Below are positions 25,441 to 34,833 of a stretch of DNA of 64,000 nucleotides, piece after piece; within the stretch, counting starts at the first letter, position 1, and every line of letters starts with the position of its first letter. The DNA comes from Streptantibioticus ferralitis (lineage in GTDB: Bacteria; Actinomycetota; Actinomycetes; Streptomycetales; Streptomycetaceae): assembly GCF_029223525.1 (NCBI RefSeq), contig NZ_JARHTQ010000032.1, positions 1-64,000 of the forward strand, in the 5' to 3' direction. A program made the position numbers and the translations under genes. The notes under the pieces were generated by a model. The model saw nothing but the letters and a program-made list of their open reading frames with translations, had not been told where the DNA came from and made no database searches.

Positions 25441-26337
25441 ATGGCGGCACAAGGATCCCCCAAGCAGGACAAGGCGGCGGCTCCGCCGCTCCCGGAGCCG
25501 TTGCGGGTACCGGTCGCCGATTCGCACACCCACCTGGACATGCAGGACGGCACGGTCGAGGAGGCCCTGGCCAAGGCCGCCTCGGTCGGTGTCACCACCC
25601 TGGTACAGGTCGGCTGCGACCTCGCCGGATCGCGCTGGGCGGCCGAAACCGCGGCCGCCCACGAGAGCGTGCACGCCACCGTGGCGCTGCACCCCAACGA
25701 GGCGCCGCGCATCGTCCACGGGGACCCGGACGGCTGGTCCCGGCAGGGCGCCAGGCAACCGGGCGGCCTCGCCGCCCTTGACGCGGCGCTGGAGGAGATC
25801 GCGGCGCTCGCCGCGCTCCCGCAGGTGCGCGGGGTCGGCGAGACCGGGCTCGACTACTTCCGTACCGGCCCCGACGGCGTCGAGGCGCAGACGTACTCCT
25901 TCCGCCGGCACGTCGAGATCGCCAAGCGGTACGACAAGGCGCTGGTCATCCACGATCGCGAGGCGCACGCGGACGTCCTGCGGGTGCTTGCGGAGGAGGG
26001 CGCTCCGCGGATCGTGGTCTTCCACTGCTACTCGGGCGACGCGCAGATGGCCAAGGTCTGTGCCGAGGCCGGGTACTACATGTCCTTCGCGGGCAACGTC
26101 ACCTTCAAGTCCGCGCAGCCGCTGCGCGACGCGCTGGCGGTCGCACCGCTCGACCTGCTGCTCGTGGAGACCGACGCGCCGTTCCTCACCCCTGCGCCGT
26201 ACCGGGGGCGGCCCAACGCGCCGTATCTGGTTCCGGTGACGCTGCGGGCGATGGCGGCGGCCAAGGGCGTCGACGAGGACGAGCTGGCCGCGGCCATCGG
26301 CGCCAACACCGCGCGGGCGTTCGGCTATGCGCCGTAA
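25441..26337 (+). CDS. tatD: TatD family metal-dependent deoxyribonuclease
   Basis: A 298-aa TIM-barrel hydrolase. The metal-binding motif DSHTHLD is near residue 27, GVGETGLDY supplies the bridging Glu near residue 132, VIHDREAHAD and VFHCYSGD give the barrel histidines, and LLVETDAPFLTP the final Asp. TatD enzymes are 3'-5' exonucleases acting on damaged or fragmented DNA. The first 20 residues are a Pro/Ala-rich extension. It sits immediately upstream of rpfB, rsmA and ispE, the classical actinobacterial order. Confidence 0.95.
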   Translation: MAAQGSPKQDKAAAPPLPEPLRVPVADSHTHLDMQDGTVEEALAKAASVGVTTLVQVGCDLAGSRWAAETAAAHESVHATVALHPNEAPRIVHGDPDGWSRQGARQPGGLAALDAALEEIAALAALPQVRGVGETGLDYFRTGPDGVEAQTYSFRRHVEIAKRYDKALVIHDREAHADVLRVLAEEGAPRIVVFHCYSGDAQMAKVCAEAGYYMSFAGNVTFKSAQPLRDALAVAPLDLLLVETDAPFLTPAPYRGRPNAPYLVPVTLRAMAAAKGVDEDELAAAIGANTARAFGYAP

Positions 26338-26456
26338 TTTTCCCGAACTTCCCCGATTTTCACTACACGGGGTGACATAGCCGCTTTGGAGAGTGGCGAC
26401 GGTGTTCGCTAGGGTCCTCCTCCCGACAACGGGGGAGCCGGACCTGTGGAGTCGTC

Positions 26457-27812
26457 GTGAGCAGTTCGCAGGGCAGTCATCGAGGGGGCCGCGGCACCCG
26501 CGTCGCACCCCGGCCCGCACCGCCGTTCGCTGATTCCGCGGGCGGCACCGCGACCGCCGTGCTCCCGCGCCAGTCCGCCCACCAGGCCGCGCCCCCGCCG
26601 CCCTACCCGCCCCCGTACGAGGGAACTCGCGCGGCCGCCCGGCAGAGCCGCAAGGCCGCCTCCGGCCGGACCGTGCGCCAGGGCACCCGAAAGGCGGGGC
26701 GGGGCAGACGCGCGGTGCGACCGGATCCGCTGCGCCAGCTGCTGCCGCGGGCCCTGGTGGTCGCCTTCCTCGCCGGGGGCACCAGCGCGTACCTGTCCGG
26801 TGAGAAGGACGTCGAACTCACCGTCGACGGCACCCCGCGCACCCTGCACACCTTCGCCGGCGACGTGCCGGAACTCCTGCGGCGGCAGCACATCCCGGTC
26901 GGCGACCACGACATCGTCGCCCCGGCCCCGGACGCCGGACTGCACGACGGTGACGATGTCGCCGTGCGCTACGGCCGCCCCATCGCCCTCACCCTCGACG
27001 GGCAGCCGCACCGGGTGTGGACCACCGCCCGCACGGTCGACGAGGCGCTGCGGCAACTCGGGGTACGGGCCGAAGGGGCCCATCTGTCCGCCTCCCGAGA
27101 CGCGGCGATCGGCCGGGCGGGCCTGCGGCTCGACGTACGCACCGAGCGGACCGTGACGTTCCTTGCGGACGGCAGGGAGCACACCGTCCGCACCAACGCC
27201 GCCACCGTGCGCCAGGCGGCATCCGAGGCGGGCATCGTCTTCGGCGCCCAGGACACCACCTCCGTCGACCCGGGCAGCTATCCGCGCGACGGTCAGACCG
27301 TCTCCGTCATGCGCATCACCGGCAGCACCCAGGTCCGCGAGGAGCCGATCCCGTTCCACACCGTCAGGCAGCCGGACCCGACGCAGTTCAAGGGCACCGA
27401 GGTGGTGGTGATCCCCGGTGAGGTCGGCGTGCGCCAGGTCACCTACGAGCAGCGGACCGTCAACGGCGTCAAGGGCAGGCCGCGGCGGACCGCCGCCCGG
27501 GTGCTGAAGGAACCCATCGACGAGGTCATCGCCGTCGGCACCAGGGCGCGGCCCGGCTCCGTCGCCGGAGCCGACGGCCTCAACTGGTCGGGCCTCGCCC
27601 GCTGCGAGGCGGGCGGGCGGCCGAACGCCGTCGACCCGTCCGGCACCTACGGCGGCCTCTACCAGTTCGACACCCGCACCTGGCACGCCCTCGGCGGCAC
27701 GGGTCGGCCGCAGGACGCCCCAGCGGCCGAGCAGACCTACCGCGCCAAGAAGCTGTACGTGCGACGCGGTGCCAGCCCCTGGCCGGTGTGCGGGCGCAAG
27801 CTGATGTCCTAG
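26457..27812 (+). CDS. rpfB: Resuscitation-promoting factor RpfB
   Basis: A 451-aa secreted or anchored muralytic enzyme. After 95 disordered basic residues there is one membrane/signal segment (ALVVAFLAGGTSAYL), then three DUF348 ubiquitin-like repeats (about 118-155, 176-205, 228-262), a G5 domain (about 295-365) and the transglycosylase-like Rpf domain from about 378. The Rpf domain reads LNWSGLARCEAGG, with the catalytic Glu, then GTYGGLYQFDTRTW and the paired Cys in the C-terminal PVCG. RpfB cleaves peptidoglycan during germination and regrowth. GTG 26457 has GTGGAG 6 nt upstream. The 120-bp leader is too short to hold a c-di-AMP riboswitch like those found before some rpf genes. Confidence 0.95.
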   Translation: MSSSQGSHRGGRGTRVAPRPAPPFADSAGGTATAVLPRQSAHQAAPPPPYPPPYEGTRAAARQSRKAASGRTVRQGTRKAGRGRRAVRPDPLRQLLPRALVVAFLAGGTSAYLSGEKDVELTVDGTPRTLHTFAGDVPELLRRQHIPVGDHDIVAPAPDAGLHDGDDVAVRYGRPIALTLDGQPHRVWTTARTVDEALRQLGVRAEGAHLSASRDAAIGRAGLRLDVRTERTVTFLADGREHTVRTNAATVRQAASEAGIVFGAQDTTSVDPGSYPRDGQTVSVMRITGSTQVREEPIPFHTVRQPDPTQFKGTEVVVIPGEVGVRQVTYEQRTVNGVKGRPRRTAARVLKEPIDEVIAVGTRARPGSVAGADGLNWSGLARCEAGGRPNAVDPSGTYGGLYQFDTRTWHALGGTGRPQDAPAAEQTYRAKKLYVRRGASPWPVCGRKLMS

Positions 27813-27857
27813 CCGGGCGGGTCCTGGCGGGGTTGCGACCGGTTCGACACGCCGGTC

Positions 27858-27897
27858 GACGCCGTCGTTGCCCGCGGCAGCGGGCAACCACGGCGTC
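27858..27897. terminator. Strong hairpin between rpfB and rsmA
   Basis: GACGCCG (27858-27864) pairs with CGGCGTC (27891-27897), and the inner TTGCCCGC (27868-27875) with GCGGGCAA (27880-27887) over a GGCA loop. There is no T-tract, so it may terminate by stem strength alone or only attenuate. It separates the secreted Rpf gene from the RNA/isoprenoid pair. Confidence 0.5.
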
Positions 27898-27971
27898 GGG
27901 AACCGGTGGTATCGAACGCACCGAGACCCCGACCAGAGCCCTGCCGCCGAGCGCGAGCATAAACTTCTGCG

Positions 27972-28868
27972 GTGAGCTCCAGCCCCAGCACCACCCCCGC
28001 CCCCGATGAGCCCGGTCCGCTGCTCGGTCCCGCCGACATCCGCGAACTGGCCGCCGCGCTGGGCGTACGCCCCACCAAGCAGCGCGGCCAGAACTTCGTC
28101 ATCGACGCCAACACGGTGCGCCGCATCGTGCGGACCGCCGGGGTGCGGCCCGAGGACGTGGTGGTCGAGGTCGGCCCCGGGCTCGGCTCGCTGACCCTGG
28201 CCCTGCTGGAGGTCGCCGACCGGGTCACCGCGGTGGAGATCGACGATGTGCTCGCCGCCGCGCTGCCCGCCACGATCGCCGGCCAGCTACCGCAGCGCGC
28301 CGACCGCTTCGCGCTGGTGCACCGGGACGCGATGCGGGTCACCGAGCTGCCGGGGCCCGCGCCGACCGCGCTGGTCGCCAACCTCCCGTACAACGTGGCC
28401 GTCCCGGTGCTGCTGCACATGCTGGAGACCTTCCCGTCCATCGAGCGCACCCTGGTGATGGTGCAGTCCGAGGTCGCCGACCGGCTCGCGGCCGCGCCCG
28501 GCTCGAAGGTGTACGGGGTCCCGTCGGTGAAGGCGGCCTGGTACGCGGAGGTCAAGCGGGCGGGCGCGATCGGCCGCAATGTCTTCTGGCCCGCCCCGAA
28601 CGTCGACTCCGGGCTGGTGTCCCTGGTGCGGCGCGCGGAGCCGCCGAAGACCACGGTGGCTCGTGAGGAGGTCTTCGCGGTGATCGACGCGGCCTTCGCC
28701 CAGCGCCGCAAGACGCTGCGCGCCGCGCTCGCCGGGTGGGCGGGATCGGCGGCGGCGGCCGAGGCGGCGCTGACCGCCGCCGGGGTGTCGCCGCAGGCCC
28801 GCGGTGAGTCGCTGACCATCGACGAGTTCGCCCGTATCGCCGAGAACAAGGGGGCAGCAGCCCAGTGA
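27972..28868 (+). CDS. rsmA: 16S rRNA dimethyladenosine transferase
   Basis: A 298-aa KsgA-type enzyme that dimethylates A1518 and A1519 of 16S rRNA late in 30S maturation. The N-terminal [18 protein letters not shown] motif [16 protein letters not shown] and catalytic loop [10 protein letters not shown] are all present. GTG 27972 is used; the first 25 residues are Ser/Pro-rich. Its TGA overlaps the GTG of ispE by 4 nt, so the two are translationally coupled, as in many actinobacteria. Confidence 0.97.
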   Translation: MSSSPSTTPAPDEPGPLLGPADIRELAAALGVRPTKQRGQNFVIDANTVRRIVRTAGVRPEDVVVEVGPGLGSLTLALLEVADRVTAVEIDDVLAAALPATIAGQLPQRADRFALVHRDAMRVTELPGPAPTALVANLPYNVAVPVLLHMLETFPSIERTLVMVQSEVADRLAAAPGSKVYGVPSVKAAWYAEVKRAGAIGRNVFWPAPNVDSGLVSLVRRAEPPKTTVAREEVFAVIDAAFAQRRKTLRAALAGWAGSAAAAEAALTAAGVSPQARGESLTIDEFARIAENKGAAAQ

Positions 28869-29788
28869 CCGCGTCCGTCGTCGTCCGTGCGCCCGCCAAG
28901 GTCAACGTCCAACTGGCCGTCGGCGGGCTGCGCCCGGACGGCTTCCACGACCTGGCGAACGTCTTCCTCGCCGTCGGCCTCCACGACGAGGTCACCGCCA
29001 CCCCCGCCGACCGGCTGCGGATCACCGCCTCCGGCCCGGACGCCGACCAGGTGCCGCTGGACGAGACCAACCTGGCGGCCCGTGCCGCCCTCGCCCTCGC
29101 CGCGCGACGCGGTGTTCCCGCCGACGTGCATCTGCACATCGCCAAGGACATCCCCGTCGCGGGCGGCATGGCGGGCGGCAGCGCGGACGGTGCGGCGGCG
29201 CTGCTCGCCTGCGACGCGCTGTGGGGTACCGGCGCGAGCCGCACCGAACTCCTGGAGATCTGTGCGGAGTTGGGCAGCGATGTGCCGTTCAGTCTGGTGG
29301 GCGGCGCCGCGCTCGGCCGGGGGCGCGGCGAACTGCTCGAACCCCTGGAGACCGGCGGCACCTTCCACTGGGCCTTCGCGGTCGCCGACGGCGGCCTGTC
29401 CACCCCGGCCGTCTACCGCGAGTGCGACCGCCTTCGCGAGGCGTCCGGCCATGGCTGCACCGCGGTCGAGCTGCCCGACCCGCAGCCCTCCCCGGCGCTG
29501 CTGGACGCGCTGCGCACGGGGGACACCGGCGCCCTCGCCGGTGCCCTGGCCAACGACCTCCAGGCCGCCGCGGTCTCCCTGCGCCCCTCCCTCGCCGACA
29601 CCCTGCGCGCGGGCAGCACGGGCGGCGCCCTGGCCGCTCTGGTCTCCGGCTCCGGCCCCACCTGCGCCTTTCTGGCCAAGGACCCGGAGAACGCCGAGGC
29701 CGTCGCCGAAGCGCTGCTGGCCTCCGGCACTTGCCGCGCGGTACGGGTGACCTCCGGTCCGGCCCCGGGGGCGATGGTCGTGGGCTGA
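28865..29788 (+). CDS. ispE: 4-diphosphocytidyl-2-C-methyl-D-erythritol kinase
   Basis: A 307-aa GHMP kinase of the MEP isoprenoid pathway that phosphorylates CDP-ME at the 2-hydroxyl. The N-terminal [14 protein letters not shown] motif [15 protein letters not shown], the [10 protein letters not shown] loop and C-terminal SGSGPTCAF are diagnostic. It overlaps rsmA by 4 nt. Length is normal for the family. Confidence 0.97.
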   Translation: MTASVVVRAPAKVNVQLAVGGLRPDGFHDLANVFLAVGLHDEVTATPADRLRITASGPDADQVPLDETNLAARAALALAARRGVPADVHLHIAKDIPVAGGMAGGSADGAAALLACDALWGTGASRTELLEICAELGSDVPFSLVGGAALGRGRGELLEPLETGGTFHWAFAVADGGLSTPAVYRECDRLREASGHGCTAVELPDPQPSPALLDALRTGDTGALAGALANDLQAAAVSLRPSLADTLRAGSTGGALAALVSGSGPTCAFLAKDPENAEAVAEALLASGTCRAVRVTSGPAPGAMVVG

Positions 29789-29843
29789 CGCTCTCGGGGC
29801 CGCGGTTGGCTTGGCACCGCCGGGCCACGCCGTGGGGGTTACC

Positions 29844-29858
29844 CCGCCGCTGCGGCGG
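29844..29858. repeat. REP-like hairpin in the ispE - ABC-F gap
   Basis: CCGCCG-CTG-CGGCGG is a perfect 6-bp stem with a 3-nt loop, followed by GTCCGGGGCAAGCCCCCAG, which can also fold. It resembles the other G/C intergenic palindromes of the window. It could terminate ispE transcription. Confidence 0.45.
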
Positions 29859-29968
29859 ATTTGTCCGGGGCAAGCCCCCAGACCCCCGGTCCCGCGGCCG
29901 CCACCCTGGCGCACCCGCGCCCATCGGTACGCTGGAAAGCCCGACGCAGTCGCCACGCATGGAGAAAA

Positions 29969-31771
29969 ATGGCAGTCAACCTCGTCAACGCCGAGTCCAT
30001 CGGCAAGGTGTACGGGACCCGTACCCTGCTCGACGGCACATCCCTCGGCGTATCGGAGGGCGACCGCATCGGCGTCGTCGGCCGCAACGGTGACGGCAAG
30101 ACCACTCTCATCCGCATCCTCGCCAAGCTGGAGGAGCCGGACCGCGGCCGGGTCACCCATGTCAGTGATCTACGGCTCGGCGTGCTCACCCAGCACGACT
30201 CGCTCGACCCGGCGGCCACCATCCGGCACGAGGTGGTCGGCGACCTCGCCGACCACGAGTGGGCGGGCAACGCCAAGATCCGGGACGTACTGACCGGGCT
30301 GTTCGGCGGCCTTGACCTGCCCGGCTTCGCACAGGGCCTGGACACCGTGATCGGCCCGCTCTCCGGTGGCGAGCGCCGCCGCATCGCGCTGGCCAAGCTG
30401 CTCATCGCCGAGCAGGACCTGCTGGTGCTCGACGAGCCCACCAACCACCTCGACGTGGAGGGCATCGCCTGGCTCGCCGCCCACCTGCAGGTGCGGCGCA
30501 CCGCACTGGTGTGCGTCACCCACGATCGCTGGTTCCTCGACCAGGTGTGCACCCGGATGTGGGACGTACAGCGCGCCGAGGTCTACGAGTACGAGGGCGG
30601 TTACTCCGACTACGTCTTCGCCCGCGCCGAACGCGAGCGCCGCGCCGCCACCGAGGAGGCCAAGCGGCAGAACCTGGCCCGCAAGGAGTTGGCGTGGCTG
30701 CGCCGGGGCGCCCCGGCGCGTACCAGTAAGCCGCGCTTCCGCATCGAGGCGGCGAACGAGCTGATCGCCGATGTGCCGCCGCCCCGGGACTCCGCCGAGC
30801 TGATGAAGTTCGCCAACTCCCGGCTCGGCAAGACGGTCTTCGACCTGGAGAACGTGACCGTCAACGCCGGTGACAAGCTGCTGCTCAAGCACCTGACCTG
30901 GCAGCTGGGCCCCGGCGACCGGATCGGCCTGGTCGGCGTCAACGGCGCGGGCAAGACCTCGCTGCTGCGGGCGCTCGCCGACGCCGCGTACTCCGGCGGC
31001 GAGCGGCAGCCCGCGGGCGGACGGGTGACGGTCGGCAGGACGGTCAAGCTCGCCTACCTCTCACAGGAGGTCGCCGAACTCGACCCGAACTGGCGGGTGT
31101 TGGAGGCGGTCGAGCGGGTACGGCAGCGCGTCGACCTGGGCAAGGGCCGGGAGATGACCGCCTCGCAGCTGTGCGAGCGGTTCGGCTTCACGAAGGAGAA
31201 GCAGTGGACACCGGTCGGCGACCTGTCCGGCGGTGAGCGGCGCCGACTGCAGTTGCTGCGGCTGCTGATGGACGAGCCGAACGTCCTCTTCCTCGACGAG
31301 CCGACCAACGACCTGGACATCGAGACCCTCACCCAGCTCGAAGACCTGCTGGACGGCTGGCCCGGATCGCTGGTGGTGATCAGCCATGACCGCTACTTCA
31401 TAGAGCGCACCACGGACCGGGTGTTCGCGCTGCTCGGCGACGCGACGCTGCGGATGCTGCCGCGCGGCATCGACGAGTACCTGGAGCGGCGGCGTGCCGC
31501 GATCGAGGCCGCGTCGGCCACCACCGCGTCCGCGGGCCCCGCCAAGCGCAAGTCGTCGGCGGCCGACGCCCGCGCCGCGAAGAAGGAACTGCAGCGGATC
31601 GAGCGCCAACTCGACAAGATCGGCGAGAAGGAAGCGAAGCTGCACGCCCAAATCGCCGACAACCCCACGGACTTCGAGAACGTGGCGAAGCTGGACGCCG
31701 AGTTGCGTGGACTGCGTGATGAGCGCGAGGAGTTGGAGATGCGCTGGCTGGAGCTGGCGGACGAGGTGTAA
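29969..31771 (+). CDS. ABC-F family ATPase (Uup-like)
   Basis: A 600-aa soluble protein with two ABC cassettes and no membrane domain. The first cassette has P-loop GRNGDGKTT, signature LSGGERRRIALA and Walker B LLVLDEPTNHLD. The second has GVNGAGKTS, LSGGERRRLQLL and LFLDEPTNDLD. The linker (about residues 215-275) is rich in Arg/Lys/Glu, and the C-terminal 75 residues form a coiled coil, as in Uup. ABC-F proteins act on ribosomes or nucleic acids rather than in transport. ATG 29969 follows GGAG by 4 nt. It is a housekeeping paralogue rather than an obvious antibiotic-resistance factor; that is inference from context. Confidence 0.95.
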   Translation: MAVNLVNAESIGKVYGTRTLLDGTSLGVSEGDRIGVVGRNGDGKTTLIRILAKLEEPDRGRVTHVSDLRLGVLTQHDSLDPAATIRHEVVGDLADHEWAGNAKIRDVLTGLFGGLDLPGFAQGLDTVIGPLSGGERRRIALAKLLIAEQDLLVLDEPTNHLDVEGIAWLAAHLQVRRTALVCVTHDRWFLDQVCTRMWDVQRAEVYEYEGGYSDYVFARAERERRAATEEAKRQNLARKELAWLRRGAPARTSKPRFRIEAANELIADVPPPRDSAELMKFANSRLGKTVFDLENVTVNAGDKLLLKHLTWQLGPGDRIGLVGVNGAGKTSLLRALADAAYSGGERQPAGGRVTVGRTVKLAYLSQEVAELDPNWRVLEAVERVRQRVDLGKGREMTASQLCERFGFTKEKQWTPVGDLSGGERRRLQLLRLLMDEPNVLFLDEPTNDLDIETLTQLEDLLDGWPGSLVVISHDRYFIERTTDRVFALLGDATLRMLPRGIDEYLERRRAAIEAASATTASAGPAKRKSSAADARAAKKELQRIERQLDKIGEKEAKLHAQIADNPTDFENVAKLDAELRGLRDEREELEMRWLELADEV

Positions 31772-31942
31772 AGGCCTCGTGGAGGGGGTTGGCGCGGGCA
31801 TAACGGCGGTGTTACGCGATCGGACCGGCCCGCTGCGGTGTCCGTATCGGGTGATACAAAGAGTGCCCGCTTGATCCCAAGCCTTAACGAGTACGAGGTC
31901 TGCCCTGGGCGGGCCTACAGACGCATACGGGGGAAACCGCTC

Positions 31943-33763
31943 ATGTCCCAGCCGCCTGGCGGTCCTGGAAATCCTGGCGCGTCCGCAGCGCCGGAACCAC
32001 CGGCGGACCGGCCGCAGTCCCCGGCCGCGCCGCACGAGATGCCGACCCAGATGGCGGGCGCGGCCGTTCCGCCGCCGCCCGCACCCCAGGGTCAGCCGCC
32101 GCAGGCACCGCCGCCGCCTCCTCCGGGCCAGCCGCAGCAGCCCCCGCCGCCTCCGGGCCAGCCGCAGTACGGCTATCCGCCGCAGCCCGGTTACGGCTAC
32201 CCGCAGCAGCCCCCGGCCCAGGGCGGCCAGAACCCGTACCAGCCGCCGCCGCAGTACGGCTATCCGCAGCAGCAGTCCCCGTACGCCCAGCAGCCGGCGA
32301 CCCAGCCGATGCCGCAGCAGGGTTGGGGCGGCAATCTCTACGGCCAACCGCAGCAGCCGCCCTACCCGGGCGTGCCCGGCGCCCCTTCGGGCAACCGCCT
32401 GTCGGGCGGCAAGCTGGCCGGGGTGATCGCGGGCATCGTCGCGGCGGTGCTGGCGATCTCCGGTGGCGTGTGGATGCTGACGTCGTCGGGGAACGGGCCG
32501 AACTCGAAGCCCACGGCCAGTGGTTCGGGCGGCACCAACCCCGGCTCCGGGGACAACGGCCCGCACAACGCCGTGGGCAAGGTCGCCTGGACGGTGCCCG
32601 CACCCACGGTGACGAAGGACCAGAACATCGCCGCCACACCGGGCATGTGGTTCAGCGGCGACGATGTCGTCAAGCAGACGCCGAACGCCGTCACCGCGTA
32701 CAACCTCGGCTCCGGCCAGCAGCACTGGACGGTGCCGTCCCCGTCGGGCAAGACCTGCGACGCCGCAAACGACATCGTGAACAACAAGATCGCCGTGCAG
32801 TACGGAGCGCACTGCGAGAACGTGATGGTCATCGACGCGTCGACCGGCAAGATGGCGTGGAACAAGCCTCTCGGCCTCTCCGCCGGCTCCATCCTCGACT
32901 ACACGGACATGGCGATCAGCGGTGACGTGCTCGCCCTGGAGGCATCGAGCCAGACGGCGTCGTTCCAGGTGAGCACCGGAAAGCCGCTGTGGCACTCCAA
33001 CAACGGCTCCGACTGCAACGACAAGGGCTTCGCCGGTGGTTCGCAGATGGTCGAGGTGTACTACTGCGGTGGCGACTCGGAGAAGAACAACCACGTCTCC
33101 CTGATCGACCCGATGTCCGGCAAGCCCAAGTGGACGTGGGACGCCCCGGCCGGTACGCAGGTGGTCAGCGTGGTCTCGGTCAACCCGGTGGTCGTCGGCA
33201 TCAGCGCGGGCGACCTGTCGATGACCGACATCTGGAGCATCGACGGCGGTCGGCTCGGCGGCAAGATCTCGCTGGGCAAGGGCGGTTCGGGCCAGGGCAA
33301 GTACGCGGTCAGCTGCCCGCCGAACAGGATGACCCCGTGCACCAACGTCGCCGTGTCCGGCGGCACGCTCTACATGGCGACCACCGAGCACTCCGGCAGC
33401 AGCAGCTCGGTCAGGTCCACCAACGAGATCGCGGCGTTCAACCTGTCGGACGGCAACGGCAAGTGGCTCTCCAAGAGCGGGGACAACACCATGGATCTGG
33501 TGACCATGGACGGCAACTCCCTGATCGCCTACCAGAAGTCCGACTTCGAACACGCAGGCAAGGTCCTCAAGGTCGACGTGTCCAACGGGGCGCTGTCCAC
33601 GTACACGACGTTCGACGACTCCACCCAGCAGCAGGAGCACGACCTGGACTCCGCGGGTCTGAACGACGTGGTCTTCGGGTGGCACAACAACACCCTGGCG
33701 ATGTCCATGACCCAGATCTACAGCGGCGGCTTGGACAAGTACCTCATCGGCGCACTGCACTGA
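31943..33763 (+). CDS. Membrane-anchored PQQ-like beta-propeller protein
   Basis: A 606-aa protein of unknown function. Residues 1-150 are a Pro/Gln/Gly/Tyr-rich cytoplasmic tail (PPPPPPGQPQQP, GYGYPQQ repeats). One membrane helix (AGVIAGIVAAVLAISGGVWM) lies near residues 157-177, and the extracytoplasmic part from about 205 is a PQQ-type beta-propeller with repeated W-related blades (VAWTVPAP, QHWTVPSPS, MAWNKPLG, PLWHSNNG, KWTWDAP). Such proteins are common in Streptomyces and are thought to be scaffolds or sensors. GGGGGAAA lies before ATG 31943. A very strong terminator follows. Confidence 0.85.
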   Translation: MSQPPGGPGNPGASAAPEPPADRPQSPAAPHEMPTQMAGAAVPPPPAPQGQPPQAPPPPPPGQPQQPPPPPGQPQYGYPPQPGYGYPQQPPAQGGQNPYQPPPQYGYPQQQSPYAQQPATQPMPQQGWGGNLYGQPQQPPYPGVPGAPSGNRLSGGKLAGVIAGIVAAVLAISGGVWMLTSSGNGPNSKPTASGSGGTNPGSGDNGPHNAVGKVAWTVPAPTVTKDQNIAATPGMWFSGDDVVKQTPNAVTAYNLGSGQQHWTVPSPSGKTCDAANDIVNNKIAVQYGAHCENVMVIDASTGKMAWNKPLGLSAGSILDYTDMAISGDVLALEASSQTASFQVSTGKPLWHSNNGSDCNDKGFAGGSQMVEVYYCGGDSEKNNHVSLIDPMSGKPKWTWDAPAGTQVVSVVSVNPVVVGISAGDLSMTDIWSIDGGRLGGKISLGKGGSGQGKYAVSCPPNRMTPCTNVAVSGGTLYMATTEHSGSSSSVRSTNEIAAFNLSDGNGKWLSKSGDNTMDLVTMDGNSLIAYQKSDFEHAGKVLKVDVSNGALSTYTTFDDSTQQQEHDLDSAGLNDVVFGWHNNTLAMSMTQIYSGGLDKYLIGALH

Positions 33764-33788
33764 CCCTGCCCGCACCTCCCTGGCACCC

Positions 33789-33838
33789 ACGGCCGCCCGG
33801 CCCGCCCGCACCCCAAGTGCGGGCGGCCGGGCGGCCGT
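33789..33838 (+). terminator. Strong terminator after the PQQ-propeller gene
   Basis: ACGGCCGCCCGGCC followed by GCCCGCA pairs with TGCGGGC and GCCGGGCGGCCGT across the loop CCCCAAG, giving over 20 bp with one mismatch. TTCGTGT follows. Confidence 0.8.
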
Positions 33839-33888
33839 TCGTGTCGGGTTGACGGGGGAGTGGCGGTGTAGCGACATCTCCCTATCGG

Positions 33889-33919
33889 CATGCGACAGAA
33901 ACGGACTTTCTGTCGCATG
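33889..33919. promoter_or_regulatory. Perfect 31-nt palindrome before the atypical response regulator
   Basis: CATGCGACAGAAA (33889-33901) and TTTCTGTCGCATG (33907-33919) are perfect inverted repeats around CGGAC. It lies 50 bp past the preceding terminator and 200 bp before the regulator's ATG, in a 355-bp gap that otherwise shows no gene. It is far more AT-rich than local terminators and has no T-tract, so an operator is more likely. Confidence 0.5.
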
Positions 33920-34118
33920 TTCCGAACCCATCCGGACGGTTTCGCGCATGAACCGGCCAGGTAGGGAGGGATTTTCGGTATACGGGGATGCTTCTGACGG
34001 GTATGGGGCGCGGTATGTCGAACAAGCGTGTAGCTTCCGGGGCTATACCCGGGGCCGCAGGGGGTGTGGCGTGGGCGGGACGCCGGGAGGGGCTCGCGGG
34101 GAATGGGGGAGTGCCCAG

Positions 34119-34796
34119 ATGGGCGTACGGATCGTGGTGGTCGACGACCACCGGTTGCTCGCGGAGGCGCTGGCCTCCGCGTTGAAGTTGCGTGGGCACC
34201 GGGTGCTCGCGGCCGGTGCGCCGAGTTCGGGTGCGGCGGACCTGGCGATCGCGCGGGCACCCGAGGTGTGCCTGATGGGCACGTCCACGCCCGCCGAGCC
34301 GGGCGTGTTCGACCCCGTGACGCGGATCAAGCGTGAGCGTCCCGCGATCGCGGTCATCGTGCTGGGGCCGGTGCCCAACCCGCGCGGTATCGCCGCCGCG
34401 TTCGCCGCCGGGGCATCCGGTTACGTACGCCACGACGAGCGCATCGAAGGCGTGGAGCGGGCGATGGCCAAGGCGCGGGCCGGGGAGGTCGCGGTCGCGC
34501 CGCAGTTGCTCCAGGGGGCGTTCGCCGAACTGCTGCACCCGGCGGCGGAGCCCGACGACGAGGGCAGCAGGCTGCTGCAGATGCTCACCCCGCGCGAGGT
34601 CGAGGTGCTGGTACGGGTCGCGGAGGGCGAGGACACCCGGCTGATCGCAGCCGGAATGGGGATCGCGCCGAGCACCGCCCGCACCCACGTGCAGCGGGTA
34701 CTGATGAAGCTCGGCGTCGGATCACGTCTTGAGGCGGCGGCCCTCGCGGCCCGTACCGGACTGCTCGACCGGGCCGCGGGCCAGCCCGGCGGCTGA
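34119..34796 (+). CDS. NarL/LuxR-type response regulator lacking the phosphoacceptor
   Basis: A 225-aa protein. Residues 1-120 are a receiver fold (VRIVVVDDHRLLAEAL keeps the acidic pair Asp9/Asp10), but the position of the phosphorylated Asp is Gly54 (EVCLMGTSTP), and the usual switch Lys is replaced in GYVRHDE. Residues 155-215 are an intact LuxR helix-turn-helix (LTPREVEVLVRVAEGED, then TARTHVQRVLMKLGV). It must therefore act independently of phosphorylation, like other atypical receivers that bind ligands or dimerise constitutively. ATG 34119 follows GGGGGAG. No kinase gene is adjacent. Confidence 0.9.
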   Translation: MGVRIVVVDDHRLLAEALASALKLRGHRVLAAGAPSSGAADLAIARAPEVCLMGTSTPAEPGVFDPVTRIKRERPAIAVIVLGPVPNPRGIAAAFAAGASGYVRHDERIEGVERAMAKARAGEVAVAPQLLQGAFAELLHPAAEPDDEGSRLLQMLTPREVEVLVRVAEGEDTRLIAAGMGIAPSTARTHVQRVLMKLGVGSRLEAAALAARTGLLDRAAGQPGG

Positions 34797-34833
34797 CCGC
34801 CGGGTCCCGCGGCCCGCGGTCGGACCGCCACCG

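Noticed and set aside
26338-26456. c-di-AMP (ydaO) riboswitch upstream of rpfB
   Set aside because: Some actinobacterial rpf genes have one, but this leader is only about 120 bp, including the promoter, and lacks the conserved GGGGGAACC and GGGUGAAUC-type segments.
29844-29885. Insertion sequence remnant after ispE
   Set aside because: Only short GC stems are present; no transposase piece, terminal repeats or target duplication is visible.
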